DNA from: Platycnemis pennipes
Taxonomy: Eukaryota > Arthropoda > Insecta > Odonata > Platycnemididae
Direction: 5' to 3'
Length of the DNA: 64,000 bases
NCBI GenBank assembly: GCA_933228895.1
Contig: OW121855.1
Location: 71,572,698 to 71,636,697, forward strand
The notes beneath the pieces were generated by a model. It made no database searches. It had not been told where the DNA came from and saw only the letters and a program-made list of their open reading frames with translations. Of this stretch, positions 20,725-31,522 are shown one piece after another (position 1 is the first letter of the stretch; every line of letters begins with the position of its first letter). The translations under genes were made by a program, and so were the position numbers.

Positions 20725-20800
20725 CTCCCGGAATTTGAACCCGATACATCTGGTCAGAAACCCACCAAAATACCCAGTACCCTACCACATCTCTTTCAGG
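20725..20800 (-). repeat. tRNA-like SINE head
   Basis: On the minus strand a head-like A-box side (GTGGTAGGGTACTGGG) precedes a B box (GGGTTCAAATTCC). It resembles the SINE head at 26,660 in spacing, but the body is different or lost. Confidence 0.5.
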
Positions 20801-22127
20801 TGTTTAGTGTTTACCAGGCACAAAACATAACGACATAATGGAAATTATTATAATTACTCTTGCAGTATAGCAGTTCTTGTAACTTCCACTCAACAACTAC
20901 CATTAAAGAGAATAAGGAGACCATCATACATATCATCAGACATCATATATATAATCTTTATATTGAGGTACACGGGCCTAAATATATGGACTCTTCCGTC
21001 CTCTGCAGCGTTGATGGACAAGTGACGAATGAAATGCGTGTACCACATGCAAGGTGTAATTGCATGGCAAACTTAGAATTAAATCACTTTCTTCCATGCA
21101 ATATAGAACTTGATAGAATCCTAGGGTGCTGGTGAAAGGAGATTCCTTTCTACTCGAAGCATCTGCTCCTTTAGTTCGCCGCTCAAACACCGCGCCCTAC
21201 ATAAGCGACAACCAGCCTTTGATCGGGAGCTCACTCAATCGATTAAAGGGTGAGCATAAACGGCCCGCGAGGAAAAAAAATGTTTACGTTCCGGGGCAAA
21301 TGGATGCACTGGGGAAAAAAAGAAACCGGGTTGGAGGAGGAGACTCACACAAAGGCAAAGAGGAACGCCACGAACCCGGAAGTCGACGTCGCAGTTCCCT
21401 TTTTTCCCAGTTACCGCCAGTTACCGCCATAGCGGCACTACGTACCCCATTCCTCCCGTGTGCTTCTGATTTCTTCCTAACCCTGAGAATCTTCAAACCA
21501 TAACCAGAATACAAGATTTCCCTTTTCCTCTTTGAAAAAGCCTTACCATGAATCAGGAATTTGCTTGAAGAGATTTGGTCACCGTTCTGTTTTTATCATG
21601 CAAATATCCGACTTAATGTGGTCAAAACGTGATTTACGAAAGACGATATAGGTACGTAATTTATTATCAGCGCAATTTTGTAACAGGCTTCGCAGGGATT
21701 CAGTGGCTTGCAATTTTTTAAAATAAAGTTGGTACAAACTATACACTATATTTAGTGTGTAGACCTATATTTGATGCATGTTTGGCATAAGTTTTAAAAG
21801 ATTCTATTGGGCAGTTTTTCGAAAAATTTTTATAAACTTCGTTAAATATTTATAGTTTTTCATCGTTTATAAGTATTTACTTTGATGTCCATGTGTTGCA
21901 ACCCCAATAATTATTACTAACTTGGACGTTTCTTAGTATATCTGTGTAATTTCTATTGTTTTAGTGCAGTATACGGCAAGGCTATTTTTAATGCTTTCTT
22001 TAGCCTTTTTTTTTGCTGCTGAAATTTCGAGGCAATGCAGATATTAGGACGTAGGTATTTACGAAAAGAATAATGATAATATCAAGAGACTAGACCAATA
22101 CACTATAGAATTTGTATAATAAATATA
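20801..22127. other. No recognised feature; GC-rich patch at 21,170-21,470
   Basis: Overlapping open frames at 21,126-21,514 on both strands follow composition and lack domain wording. The rest is AT-rich. Confidence 0.4.
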
Positions 22128-22305
22128 ACGTTGGTATGGAGACAAGAGTACTGGTTTTCCATCCTAAGGACCCGGTTTTAAATCTCAGCAGCGCGGTACC
22201 GGTCATTTCTTGAAGCCTATGTGAATAGCACTTTAAGTACAAGATTCCCTCCGTCCGTCGTGTGGGACGTTAATATGTAGACCACCTGGGGTCTTCCTTT
22301 AACAA
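22128..22305 (+). mobile_element. tRNA-derived SINE, plus strand, 3'-incomplete
   Basis: Head GTTGGTATGGAGACAAGAGTACTGG, decayed B box (CCCGGTTTTAAATCTC), then CGGTACCGGTC and TCCGTCCGTCGTGTGGGACG of the SINE body. It ends near CTTCCTTTAAC. Confidence 0.65.
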
Positions 22306-22921
22306 TATACTAATGCGGATGCCGGGTTTCACTCCATCCAATACTCCGTTCCCTCCTCCTGCTCCTTCCCTAATCTTACCCTCAATTTACTCTCTGTCAG
22401 TATACATGTTGGTGATTCCTCTTTCCTTCATTCTCTGCGCATTAGCAAACAAAATAAACACATCTTTTCCTTTTTTTTCTATTATCGGAATCTAAACCAT
22501 TCTTTCAAGACCCAATCATCCCGACCGACTCTTTCACTCACACTTTCTCATCCTGCAGGCACCGCATTGAGCGACCGCTTAGCCTTCATTTAACCTTAAC
22601 AAGACTCGTTACATGCAATAAAGAGGGAGGAGAAGATTTGCACGTCCAGTAAGTGTGTAAGATAACTCATTCCTAATTCCATAACCATTACGCGTTTCCT
22701 GTGCTAAATCCATCTTAAAATCACCTTCCTTCATTCATGCTCTTCAGAATACCTACTTATTCCTTTCCTCGCTTTCCTTCCTTTCCTCCTACTTATTCCT
22801 TTTCCCGCTGCCCAACTTTATCCCGAATATTACCTGCATTGAGCATTCATTTAATCATATCTGTATTTCTTCAATCAAACTTCTTTAACGCCTCCAATTG
22901 TCCTTACCTTACTTTCCTGGC
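22306..22921. other. Pyrimidine-rich sequence, no recognised gene
   Basis: Open frames here encode Pro/Phe/Ser-rich strings typical of pyrimidine-rich DNA. One member of a repeat may be present but I cannot name it. Confidence 0.35.
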
Positions 22922-23500
22922 AGCATCATCATCACCACTTGTTCATCAAACCTAGCAGTGGTTTGACGCAGCTCAATTCTTGATTATTGTATCGGATTGC
23001 CTTTTAAAATTCTTCAATTTTACATGCTTCACGGCTTCCTCCATGGATCCTATACGAGGTCTTCCTTTATCATTTTCCCCCTTCACTTGACTATCTTAAT
23101 CTGAGCATCACGTCTCAAGAGATGTTCAATAACGTTGTTCCGTCTTCTTTTTAAAGCTTCAGGGTTTTTCTATCTCCCAGCCTTCTTGGAACTTCTTCGT
23201 TTCCAACTCGGTCCATCCACTTTATCTTGATCATTTTTCTGTAGCACCACTTTCAATACTTACAACCTTGCTTTTCCGCGGCTTTTATTATTCATGCCTC
23301 ACGCTCATAAAGGGGCATGCTCAAAATGTAAGTTCGAACCTTTCTCTCATATATTATATAATCAATATCTGTAGAGAGTATCTGCAGCCTGTTGCCGCTT
23401 CTTGCATCCAAAATACTATAATTCCTCGCATTCCAATTCCAATTGCCATACATCTCTTCTATGCTTCTCCTTTTTGCTACATATCCCCTATTGTTTTGTG
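22922..23500 (-). pseudogene. Family E (RTE-like) RT C-terminus, degraded
   Basis: The minus strand retains GRPRIGSMEEAVKHVK, a TELETKKFQEGWEIEK segment where relatives read like TDRVTNEEVLRRVGEK, and a GTGATGATGATG tail at 22,922-22,940. Frames change several times. The part above 23,290 is more doubtful. Confidence 0.6.
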
Positions 23501-23586
23501 ATGACATTCATCATTTCTTTCTGCTGGAGTTCAGTCCCATTTGTTTAATGGCATATTTTTTCAGTATTTCGTCTCGGGTGTCCATT

Positions 23587-23974
23587 CCAAGGTGATATTT
23601 TTACTGATAGCTTAAAACATTTTGCAAGACTAAACCATGAGCATAAAATTAGAGAAATCGATTGCCAAACCGACAGATTTAAGATAATTTTCTTTCCTTG
23701 TGCAATTAGGGATCTGAATAGCAGTGATTATATTCAGTAATATACGCACAAGCTCATCGACATGTACCTAGCCTAGATAGCATTTCGCTATAAAGGATTT
23801 TAGCTAACTAACAGCACGTTCTCTTTGCTTTGCGTTTATTGTATTTCAATTGTTATAATTCGACCAAAATATACGTACCAATTCTCTTTAACCATATGTA
23901 GTGCATGTTTGGTGAAGATTTAACCTCTTCCACACACCTTTGTGGTGCTTTGCAGGGTATTACACATATGTAGG
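23587..23974 (+). mobile_element. LINE subfamily B 3' part, old copy
   Basis: Reads the end of the RT (HKIREIDCQTDRFK, FFPCAIRDLN), then a 3' UTR with AGCTAACTAACAGCACG, the GTAGTGCATGTTTGGTGA box, the hairpin and a decayed TACACATATGTAG tail. Confidence 0.75.
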
Positions 23975-24907
23975 TTAGTATTCTTCACCATCCTGCCAAA
24001 CCCTATCTAATCTTTTTTACACATACACACACAATACCATCCTGCTTCTGATAAAACATCTCCAGGAAGTCTTTAAATCCTCACCCACACACACAACACC
24101 ATCATGCAGGGAAAACGCATCACCCGGACTCTTTTAAAACCTCACTTTTTCCCCACCTTCCTCTTCCTACGTCCCGTGTCCTCACATATTTCCTCGTCCG
24201 TTCGATGAGTGTGTCGCTACCTCATCCCAGTTCCAGTCGCTCGTCATTTGGCCAGGTTCCAGACACCATGGAGGAGACTCCCGCTGGGGGAGAGATTTCG
24301 GACATTTTGGCTTGTCATTCCTCCCGGATGGGCTGGGCACTGGTTCGCGAGGGAGAGAGGGAGGTGGTTGTGATGCTGGAGTTGGGGAGATGAGGAAGCT
24401 TTACCCATTACCCAGACCGTTCCGAAATACGGCAAAGCACTCGATCAAGGCAATTGGGGCGCGATGTCACTTCGGATTATATTTTTTCCTTTTTTCATCG
24501 GTCCATTCTCATTCGGTTCGGACGCACTGCTTAACTCTCCATCGTCGTTTTGGAAAACATAATGAATTCAGACTGCGATAGCCCGACACCTGATCTTGTC
24601 ACTCACTCACCGCTATTGAGATCATGCCAACAGCTTCTTGTCAGATCCTCACAAAAATTCCTACAAGGAGGGACAGAAAGACTCAATGTTTGCTGACTGA
24701 AACGTTTACCACCGATTTCATAATCCTGACAAATTCTGTCTGTATTTGGTATTATTTTATCGGAATTGTTTCACAGTTTATTTATATGGAATTATAAATA
24801 GAGATAGTCATTTTTCACTTATTTAGTCATTCATAATTCTCCCATACGCTTTCCCGTTTTGTAACTGACACGATGTCTACTGCAGTACACTTGATAGTGC
24901 TTGTAAA
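23975..24907. other. CA-rich then mixed DNA, no gene
   Basis: CACACACAA-type tracts with two imperfect copies of ACACACAACACCATC (24,020-24,110), then GC-richer DNA at 24,200-24,420. Open frames show no domains. Confidence 0.4.
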
Positions 24908-25138
24908 ATAGAATAAATACTCACTATCGATTCAGGCGTGATGTGGTGGAAACGTTCATTATTAAAGGAAAGATAATGCAATTTTCCACAAGTAAACAAT
25001 TTTTATTCCGACTAGTTTCGGTGTACTACACCATTTTCAAGTACTTTAAAATAGTGTAGTACAACGGAACTAGTCGGAATAAAAATTGTTTACTTGTGGA
25101 AAATTGCATTATATTTCCTCTAATATAGAATAAATACT
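24908..25138. mobile_element. Short Penelope-like palindromic insertion with 14-bp duplication (copy 2)
   Basis: ATAGAATAAATACT occurs at 24,908-24,921 and 25,125-25,138, enclosing 203 bp. After a unique part of about 44 bp, containing GGCGTGATGTGGTGGAAAC, the rest (24,966-25,119) is an imperfect palindrome of 77-bp arms with no spacer and about five mismatches. Each arm carries TTATTCCGACTAGTT and a GTGTAGTACAC hairpin beside a GAAAC-type box. The layout is the same as at 47,964. Both outer duplications are perfect, so a single insertion is likely. Confidence 0.7.
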
Positions 25139-25215
25139 AAACAAACGTACATAAAGCATACTCGTTGAAATACTCCCAAAATAATTATCATATTTTTTGC
25201 AACCGAAATAGTACT

Positions 25216-25270
25216 CATAATAATAGTACTAATATTAGTACTATTATTAGTATTAATATTAGTAATAGTA
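25216..25270. repeat. AGTA/ATTA-rich simple repeat
   Basis: Interleaved TAGTAC, ATTAGTA and TTAATATTAG words form an impure tandem and partly palindromic tract. Confidence 0.6.
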
Positions 25271-25279
25271 AATGCTCAC

Positions 25280-25313
25280 TTGATTTTTCTGTAGATTACT
25301 ACAGAAAAATCAA
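25280..25313. repeat. Perfect 15-bp hairpin
   Basis: TTGATTTTTCTGTAG and CTACAGAAAAATCAA enclose ATTA. No gene context. Confidence 0.8.
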
Positions 25314-26103
25314 ATTATCATAATTTGGTAATTCTGAGACTTAGTTTTTCCACTATTTCTCCGATAACCAAGTCACTGAATCTGCCGCTTTGAAGTAAAT
25401 CCACAAATTAAATTCCAATATCATCTCTTTTTACCAAGTAAGAATAATTATTTTGTCGACTAAATTGGAGCAAAATTTTACCTCGAACTAATCCCCTATT
25501 ATTGAAGCATATTTAGTAACAAAGTTCGTCTTTGACTCTAATATTGTGTGGTAACACAGGTTTAAGAGAGACAGCTGACATCCTCGAATGTAGAATGAAC
25601 CCTATTGTTGAAAAAAAACACGAGCCTTCTCCCAGAGTATTTCAAGAAAGGAGAAAAACCAGAGGGAGAATGAATCAAAGGCCTACTTTTAGCACCCCTT
25701 TAGCAGTTCACGCTCCGTCGCCTCGTGAGAACGTCGCACTGTTCTCACTTTTTTGTCCCCCTGAACGAACGTATGCGGAAGGATACCATCTGGTCCAATT
25801 TTCACGACTCGCTTTGCCAAGAGATTTGTTGTCTAGCTGCCATGATAGGAAGCAAGGGTCAATGATCTCCGCCGGATATTGAAAAGCATGACTAAAGAAA
25901 AAAAAATAATCTGTGCAGAACAACGGGAGAAAGATAATCCTTAAATCAAACCGCAGGTTTTATTTGAGAGGGTATGATTGATGACACGCCGATTCAGCGC
26001 CTTTTCTCTAAACGGGGATTAGTTCAAGATACGTAGAAGACACAATGAAATCTTATATCTTGTCTTCCTGTGAGTGTATAGAATGGAAACTTAATTTTTG
26101 TTG
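25314..26103. other. No recognised feature
   Basis: The open frame at 25,532-25,882 (116 codons) has no recognisable domain, start context or partner exon. It is probably chance. Confidence 0.4.
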
Positions 26104-26222
26104 GTTGGTTGGTTCTTTAGGGGAGGCGACCGACAGCTGAGGTCATTTGCGCCATATAGGATAGGTGGATAGTTGGTTAATGGTAGAAGTTTTTAGGGAA
26201 TGGAGGAAGGAATACGTTTTTT
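26104..26222 (-). mobile_element. SINE fragment, 3' half with AACC tail
   Basis: GTTGGTTGGTTGGTTC is the complement of an AACC-repeat tail, followed by GGGGAGGCGACCGACAGCTG and GGATAGGTGG of the SINE 3' region. The tRNA head is missing, and the full copy begins about 105 bp downstream. Confidence 0.8.
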
Positions 26223-26326
26223 GACGTGAACCATAGTAAAATTACGTTTTCCGAATCAATGTGGTACAATTAAAGATTTAGATGAATAACATATTTTATG
26301 GTATTCAAACTTAGCAATAGAACCCG

Positions 26327-26658
26327 TTGGTTGGTTCTTCAGGGGAGGTGACCGACAGCTGAGGGCTGAGGTCATTTGCGCCATTTAGGATAGGTGGGTA
26401 ATGGTAGGAGTTTTCAGGAAACGGAGGAATGGTGGAGAGAAACCCAGCGTCGGCATTAGCCTTTTCTTATCGAAAGGCGCCAAGGGGACCATGGCTTAAC
26501 GTCCCATCCGACGGACGGAGTACTGAACTTGAAATGCCCTCCACTAGGCACTCAAGTGGGGACCGGTTTTCCACTGAAAAATCCGCCAATGCCGGGAATC
26601 GAACCCGGGCCCTCGGGATGGGAGGCCAGTACTCTAGCCACCACACCAACCCGATCCC
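26327..26658 (-). mobile_element. Full-length tRNA-derived SINE (type copy)
   Basis: Read on the minus strand, it opens with a tRNA-like head: TTGGTGTGGTGGCTAG and GTACTGGCC as the A-box side, and a perfect B box GGTTCGATTCC at 26,605-26,595. The body includes ACCGGTCCCCACTTGAG, CCGTCCGTCGGATGGGACG and CTTTCG, and it ends with CAGCTGTCGGTCACCTCCCC and an AACCAACC tail. The length is about 330 bp. RNA polymerase III transcription from the A and B boxes is the expected promoter for such elements. It needs a LINE for mobility; its tail differs from the TAGATG LINEs, so the partner is unknown. Confidence 0.85.
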
Positions 26659-26811
26659 CTTAATTTATGTGTTCTATTGTATACATAAAATCTTGATAAA
26701 TATAATGGTTAATAGTTCTTCAACCACCCATGTGACTAAATAGGCCAAGACAAGAGTGCTAAATAGTTATCACAATTAATTCCATCAGAACTCAGCTAAC
26801 GAAAATTGAAA

Positions 26812-26886
26812 ATTGTATGCTTGGTGATCTTTACCCCCTACCATACATCCTAGCGGTGGCTTGCAGGGTATCGTGTAGATGTAGAA
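26812..26886 (+). repeat. LINE subfamily A 3' end
   Basis: TATGCTTGGTGATCTTTACC, hairpin and GTGTAGATGTAG tail. GAAAAT occurs on both sides and may be a short target duplication. Confidence 0.75.
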
Positions 26887-27393
26887 AATAAGGCCATTAT
26901 GCTTAATAACAAATTAAAGGTGCTCAGGAAAACTTAGTGAGATATAGTACAAAGCATTCTTATTTCCAGCCAAAATTTGGAAGTTCGTTTAGTGATTTAT
27001 TTCCCAGAAATAGATCAAACCAATCATAAAAGATAAATATTTTAGGTACGTAAAAAACATTCTTTATTAATGACACTGAATGAATTATATGAATAGGAGC
27101 AATGTCTTATTTATGACATAAATTGTAAAGCATGACCCAGATCGGTTTTAACCTGCGTCCTATGAGAAAACAAGACCCGTAAAATTTCCATGGTTGTTAT
27201 TATGATAATATTTTGTTGACAATTTTCTTATTAAAGGTAGAAGTAAACTGCAAGATATTAATGGTATTGACTGAGGAGAATGTTGATAAATACTATCACC
27301 CGAAAATACTGTTGAAAGCACTGTGCCCTAGCAACGTTTAACCGTAACGTAGTTATCCTCTGACATTCCTCAAGTAATGTAGCTATCCAACAA
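26887..27393. other. AT-rich DNA, nothing recognised
   Basis: No repeat or coding domain visible. Confidence 0.4.
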
Positions 27394-27466
27394 CAACGGG
27401 ATGCGAACCCGGGTATCAAGAAATCAAGCACGATGTTTTAGCCACTCGAGCTACCGAGGGATCTAT
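27394..27466 (-). repeat. tRNA-like module 1
   Basis: On the minus strand TCGGTAGCTCGAGTGGCTAA resembles an A box, and CCCGGGTTCGCATCCCG resembles a B box with near-tRNA spacing (about 72 bp). It could be a tRNA pseudogene or the head of a second SINE family. Confidence 0.5.
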
Positions 27467-27534
27467 TATAAGGAGCACGTTAAAAAAAGAAAATCATTCT
27501 TTTCTGGACGAGTTAATGGATAAAAGATGCCACC

Positions 27535-27600
27535 ATAGTTTTAAGTGGCTAAAGCATACAGGAGGATATGGAGAGGTTCAGATTCGAAGCCCTGTTTGGG
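27535..27600 (+). repeat. tRNA-like module 2
   Basis: AAGTGGCTAAAGCATACAGG followed by AGATTCGAAGCCC resembles a weak A box and B box on the plus strand. Confidence 0.35.
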
Positions 27601-27659
27601 AAATAATTTTTATTCGCATAATCGTGCGTACATGTGTAGCGTACACGAAATTGGCCGCT

Positions 27660-27742
27660 TATCAAATAACTTAAGCAGCTTAACTAGCTAAAAACACTCG
27701 TCGTGATACCATTAGAACTGGGTCGAGTCCCGCTCTATGCGA
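27660..27742 (+). repeat. tRNA-like module 3
   Basis: TTAACTAGCTAAAAACACTCG followed by GGGTCGAGTCCCGCTC resembles A and B boxes at tRNA-like spacing. The aminoacyl stem is not evident. Confidence 0.4.
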
Positions 27743-28350
27743 ATTCTTTTTCTCTGGGGAACTCTTGCCCTGAATCTTAAAATGTCTTCGCTGGCACAAG
27801 TAATACGTATGTCTGGCATTATTCTGTTAATGTAAACAACACATTCTGAACCAATCAACGGATGAAAAAAATGGTAGTAATCTTGTATTAAATGCATCAA
27901 TACTGGAGTTCCTCCTTTTTTTCTCCTAAATATATCGAATTCCACTTTAAACCGGAACAATAGCGCATAGTGGCAGCGGGACTTTCAGAGTAAACAAGGA
28001 ACGGAAAATCGGTGGATCTCGAGAGCTATTATGAGAGGCTCGGAACGGAACTGTCCCCACTCTTACCATCCTTGGGGACGGGACGGAAAAAGAGAGAGAC
28101 GAGCTTTCAGTGATTCCATTCATCAGCAACTCGGATGAGGACGCGGTGACCAAGTTCTCGTTAAAATTAAACCCACCTCACGTAAGGATGGGGAGGGAGA
28201 TGTGGAAACAGATGCCGCAACCCACCTGCGGGGCCGAAAATTGGAACGGGACAGTAAAAAAAATACATACGCAAATGAAGGGACTCTGGACTGTATTTTT
28301 TTGATGCCATGCATTTTCCACGGTCTCCCTTTTGAAAAAGTTTTGAAAAG
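27743..28350. other. Mixed DNA with GC-richer patch, no gene
   Basis: Around 27,960-28,260 there is CpG-containing, purine-rich sequence with several overlapping open frames. None shows a domain. Confidence 0.35.
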
Positions 28351-28389
28351 TACTCGGCAAGCAACATCGAGGGTGTTGCTTGCCGAGTA
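28351..28389. repeat. Perfect 16-bp hairpin
   Basis: TACTCGGCAAGCAACA and TGTTGCTTGCCGAGTA enclose TCGAGGG. The words GCAAGC and CGAGGGTGT recall the LINE terminal hairpin on the minus strand, and GATGTAGATG follows 14 bp later, so it may derive from it. Confidence 0.7.
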
Positions 28390-29042
28390 AACATTACCCT
28401 GGATGTAGATGAAGGTCAGGGGGTGAGTCATAAACAAACATACATTCTTTCCTATGTCATCGATTTTTCGACTACATAAGTAATAAAGTGAAACATGTTA
28501 GTTACTTGCACCCCACGCTCTGGCAAGTAGGTCTGAAGAAATACTATATGAATTGAAGGGTTTAGACATTAGCTGGAAAACATCAGTGCATAATCCTCAT
28601 TAGACGTGCAAGATGATATCAATGTCAATCAGTAGAGTTAAGTTAAAAATGGTTGAAAAATGCCAAATTCCTAGGTAACCAGGGAAGTTGATGGAAGTAA
28701 CGGAGGTGATAATGAGTACTCGGGAAAGACGGTGGGAAGGATAAAAGTACCTATCTGGAAAAGGAAGACCCAAGTAGGACGTGCAAGGACCAGGGGTAGG
28801 ATTTGAGAGACAAAGGACCGAAAAGAGAGGAAGCCCAAGTTAGGATGATATGGAGGAAAAGAATTAAGGATCCAAATACCGACCCCACTTGACATGAGAT
28901 TATATAGAGATATGGAGAAAGAAAGTGTTAAAGGCATTTTTCAGGTGCCTTACAGTCTACATGCATTACACCTACCTATTTATCCCGTTTTAATGTTTCC
29001 TGTAGTCCGCGTATTAAAGTAAGATATTTTAGTTGATTATTT
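28390..29042. other. No recognised feature
   Basis: Purine-rich plus strand at 28,670-28,920, otherwise AT-rich. No domain in the open frames. Confidence 0.35.
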
Positions 29043-29285
29043 ATGGAAATGACCGACAGCAGAGGTCATTTGTAACATTTAGAATAGGTGGGTCAACAGA
29101 TGACATCAGGACTTTTCAGGAAAAGGAGAAAGGGTGGAGAGAAACATAGGGCGTTGGCCTGTTTTTAATAAAGGGCACCAAAGAGTCCAAGGTTTATCAT
29201 CCTATCCGACGGTCGGAACACTGTACTCGATGTGCTACGAAGCACCCGATTGAGGGCCGGAATACTGATAGAAAATCTTGGATAT
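29043..29285 (-). mobile_element. tRNA-derived SINE, head lost
   Basis: ACCGACAGCAGAGGTCATTTG, TTTTCAGGAAAAGGAG, TATCCGACGGTCGG and GAGGGCCGG match the SINE body and 3' region. The sequence diverges before the B box. Confidence 0.75.
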
Positions 29286-29702
29286 GAATAAACTTGCAGA
29301 GGAAGAAATTAGTAATTTGTAACCTAGTAATTTGGCAGTTTATATGTACAAGGCGAATATACATTTTTCTGTTGTGTTTATTAACATTACAAAATATTGC
29401 TAAAAAAACTCCTAAGCACATGCACATGTGAATATTTAAATACAGCAATGTCACCATATTATTTATCCAGTATACTTAGACGGCACGTAGCGTGTTCTTG
29501 ATCTACATGTGTTATATTAGTTTGTATGATAATCCATGTTTACTTGTGAAAGAGTCGGTAACCCCAAAGCAGGAAGCTTTGTTTCCGTGGGGGTAACTAT
29601 ATTCCTCGATTAAATGAATTGCTATTCATGTATACTCCATGTATTTATATGAAGAATAAAATTATTATTATAATAAAATCTACTCCTCAGTCAGGATTCT
29701 CA

Positions 29703-29892
29703 ATCATGATGCCGATAGGTTTAAAATGTCAGTTTTCCCGTGCACAAGAGAGCATGATAAACAGAATAGTAAAGGAATAGGGGTGTGAAATGTATTTATA
29801 CTAATTCATTGTAAATAGCAACTGTTTGGTGGTCTTTAACCCCTTGTTACACACTCACGGTGGCTCACACGTTATTAGATACAAGTAGAATC
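29703..29892 (+). mobile_element. LINE subfamily A 3' part, old copy
   Basis: CCGATAGGTTTAAAATGTC and CAGAATAGTAAAGGAATAGG match the end of the subfamily A RT and start of its 3' UTR. A degenerate hairpin (TTACACACTCACGGTGGCT) and a weak tail follow. Confidence 0.65.
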
Positions 29893-29960
29893 TAACTCAG
29901 GCTCTCGGGATGGGAGGCCATCCCCGAGTCCTAAGACTACACCAACCCGATTCTCCAAAA
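29893..29960 (-). repeat. SINE head fragment
   Basis: CTCTCGGGATGGGAGGCC and ACACCAACCCGATTC are the tRNA-head end of the SINE; the body is absent. It lies directly after the LINE tail. Confidence 0.6.
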
Positions 29961-30974
29961 GTATTTTAAATCCATTCAGCAACGATTGTTTAGTTATATA
30001 CCATAATCACGGAAGTCTATCTCTCCTATCTCATATCCCTGACTGAATCAAGCTCAAGACGCGTATGTTCTCAATATATATCTGTAACATCATCGGCAAG
30101 CAAATTAGGTCAATGCTATCACGATAACAGAATGATTCTGCGCAGCGCCTCGGTTTCCGTATAGCCATGCTGACCCTTTTATCTGACCATTCATCTACCG
30201 ACGACTCCTAGTTTTTTCCCTACCCCTCATCTTCCGATCCAGCGCTCCCCAAAATGGTAGAATAGGTTTCCGTCTCGAAGTTTTTGACGAGAAATCCACA
30301 CTTTATTTTCCCACGGAGAGAAAAATAATAAGAGGCATTGGCGTGTGTGGGAAATGAGAGAGAAGAGCTGTGAAGGAAAGATGCGACATAGAAAACGAGC
30401 GGGGTATTAAAAAAAACTCAGTTCTTTCATGAACGTTGCCGGCCAACATACCGACCGAACGCTTGTATAACTTGCGCTGGGGTAGTGAGATGAATACTAC
30501 GTCCCAACACTGAATTTTCCAGTTGCCACACAAATTTTATCGCAAGCAAAGCATCAAAATAGCCGAAATGCCTGATTTTCACAATTTTTATTTCAGGCTA
30601 ATTTGCGAAGACTTCGTGCGGACGGAAAACATTAAGAGCATCTTTTTCGGTCATTTTTTCACCGGTGCAGAAGATTCTTATGACCATCATGACTGTTATT
30701 CATTTATCATCCATGCCAGCAGTAGCGATGGGGTGGTATGGCCTAGGGGTTTAAGATTTGGGCTATTAGCTAGAGAGGCTCGGGAGAGACCTCTTAAGAC
30801 ACGCCCAGACAACGCAAAAATGAATGATTCCCTTTACACTAGATCTTTCTGGGACACCAAAGGTCACCTAGGGAAATAAACTGTCATCCCTGACGTCTGA
30901 ATTTCACTCACCATTAAGGTTTAAACTTGGTGAGCTCTTTCCTCTCCAACCAAAACCTCGCGTTGAAAATTTTT
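29961..30974. other. No recognised feature
   Basis: The 118-codon open frame at 30,523-30,879 reads VVWPRGLRFGLLAREARERP near 30,730-30,800, which is not a domain I recognise. No splice or partner exon context is seen. Confidence 0.35.
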
Positions 30975-31290
30975 TGGTAGTACGTACAAGGCCGTAGGGT
31001 ACGAGAGGGGGGGGGTCAGGGGGCTCAACCCCCCCCCTCCCCCCCCGAAATTTGGAGACAAATATAGTGTAGGTATATTTCATATGTTGACCAATTAATC
31101 GATGGAGACCGTCTCAAGCTCCGAATCATTGAACACGCTCCCAAAACAGTTTTTTTTGGACCTCATTCCATGCTCCAAACCAGTAATAACCTAAGGCCCT
31201 AGCCAGAGATATTTTTGGGGGTACAATCATAATTGAACCCTCCCCCCGAACAAATTTTCTGGCTACGGCCTTGAGTACAGGTACTCAAAA
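30975..31290. repeat. Repeat bounded by inverted CAAGGCCGTAG ends with G/C homopolymer core
   Basis: AAGGCCGTAGGG near 30,989 is matched by the inverted CTACGGCCTTG near 31,262, each next to a GTAC word. Inside, AGGGGGGGGG...CAGGGGG is followed by a long C run (31,027-31,046), and a second CCTCCCCCC run lies near 31,245. It resembles a non-autonomous DNA element, but neither duplication nor family is established. A related C-rich stretch occurs at 55,030-55,085. Confidence 0.45.
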
Positions 31291-31522
31291 TGCTAAGGTT
31301 ATATGCCCCAAAGCAAAACGCATATAAATTCTAATCTTTATCCTAAGATGAGCACCACGCCAAAGCGGGATTAGAAAACTAAAACTTTTGTTGACAGACA
31401 GGTACTTCAATGAATGGATTAATTTGACCGAAATTTCATTCCTTTCGATCCAAATTAAAAAATTATTTTAAAAGTGTCTTTCACTCAATTTAAGTGATTC
31501 GCAGGATATCATGATATTCAAG

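Noticed and set aside
25532..25882. 116-codon plus frame
   Set aside because: No recognisable domain, start context or partner exon.
26590..26660. A functional tRNA gene
   Set aside because: The perfect B box is part of a SINE head: the aminoacyl stem is not formed and about ten related copies with the same body exist in the window.
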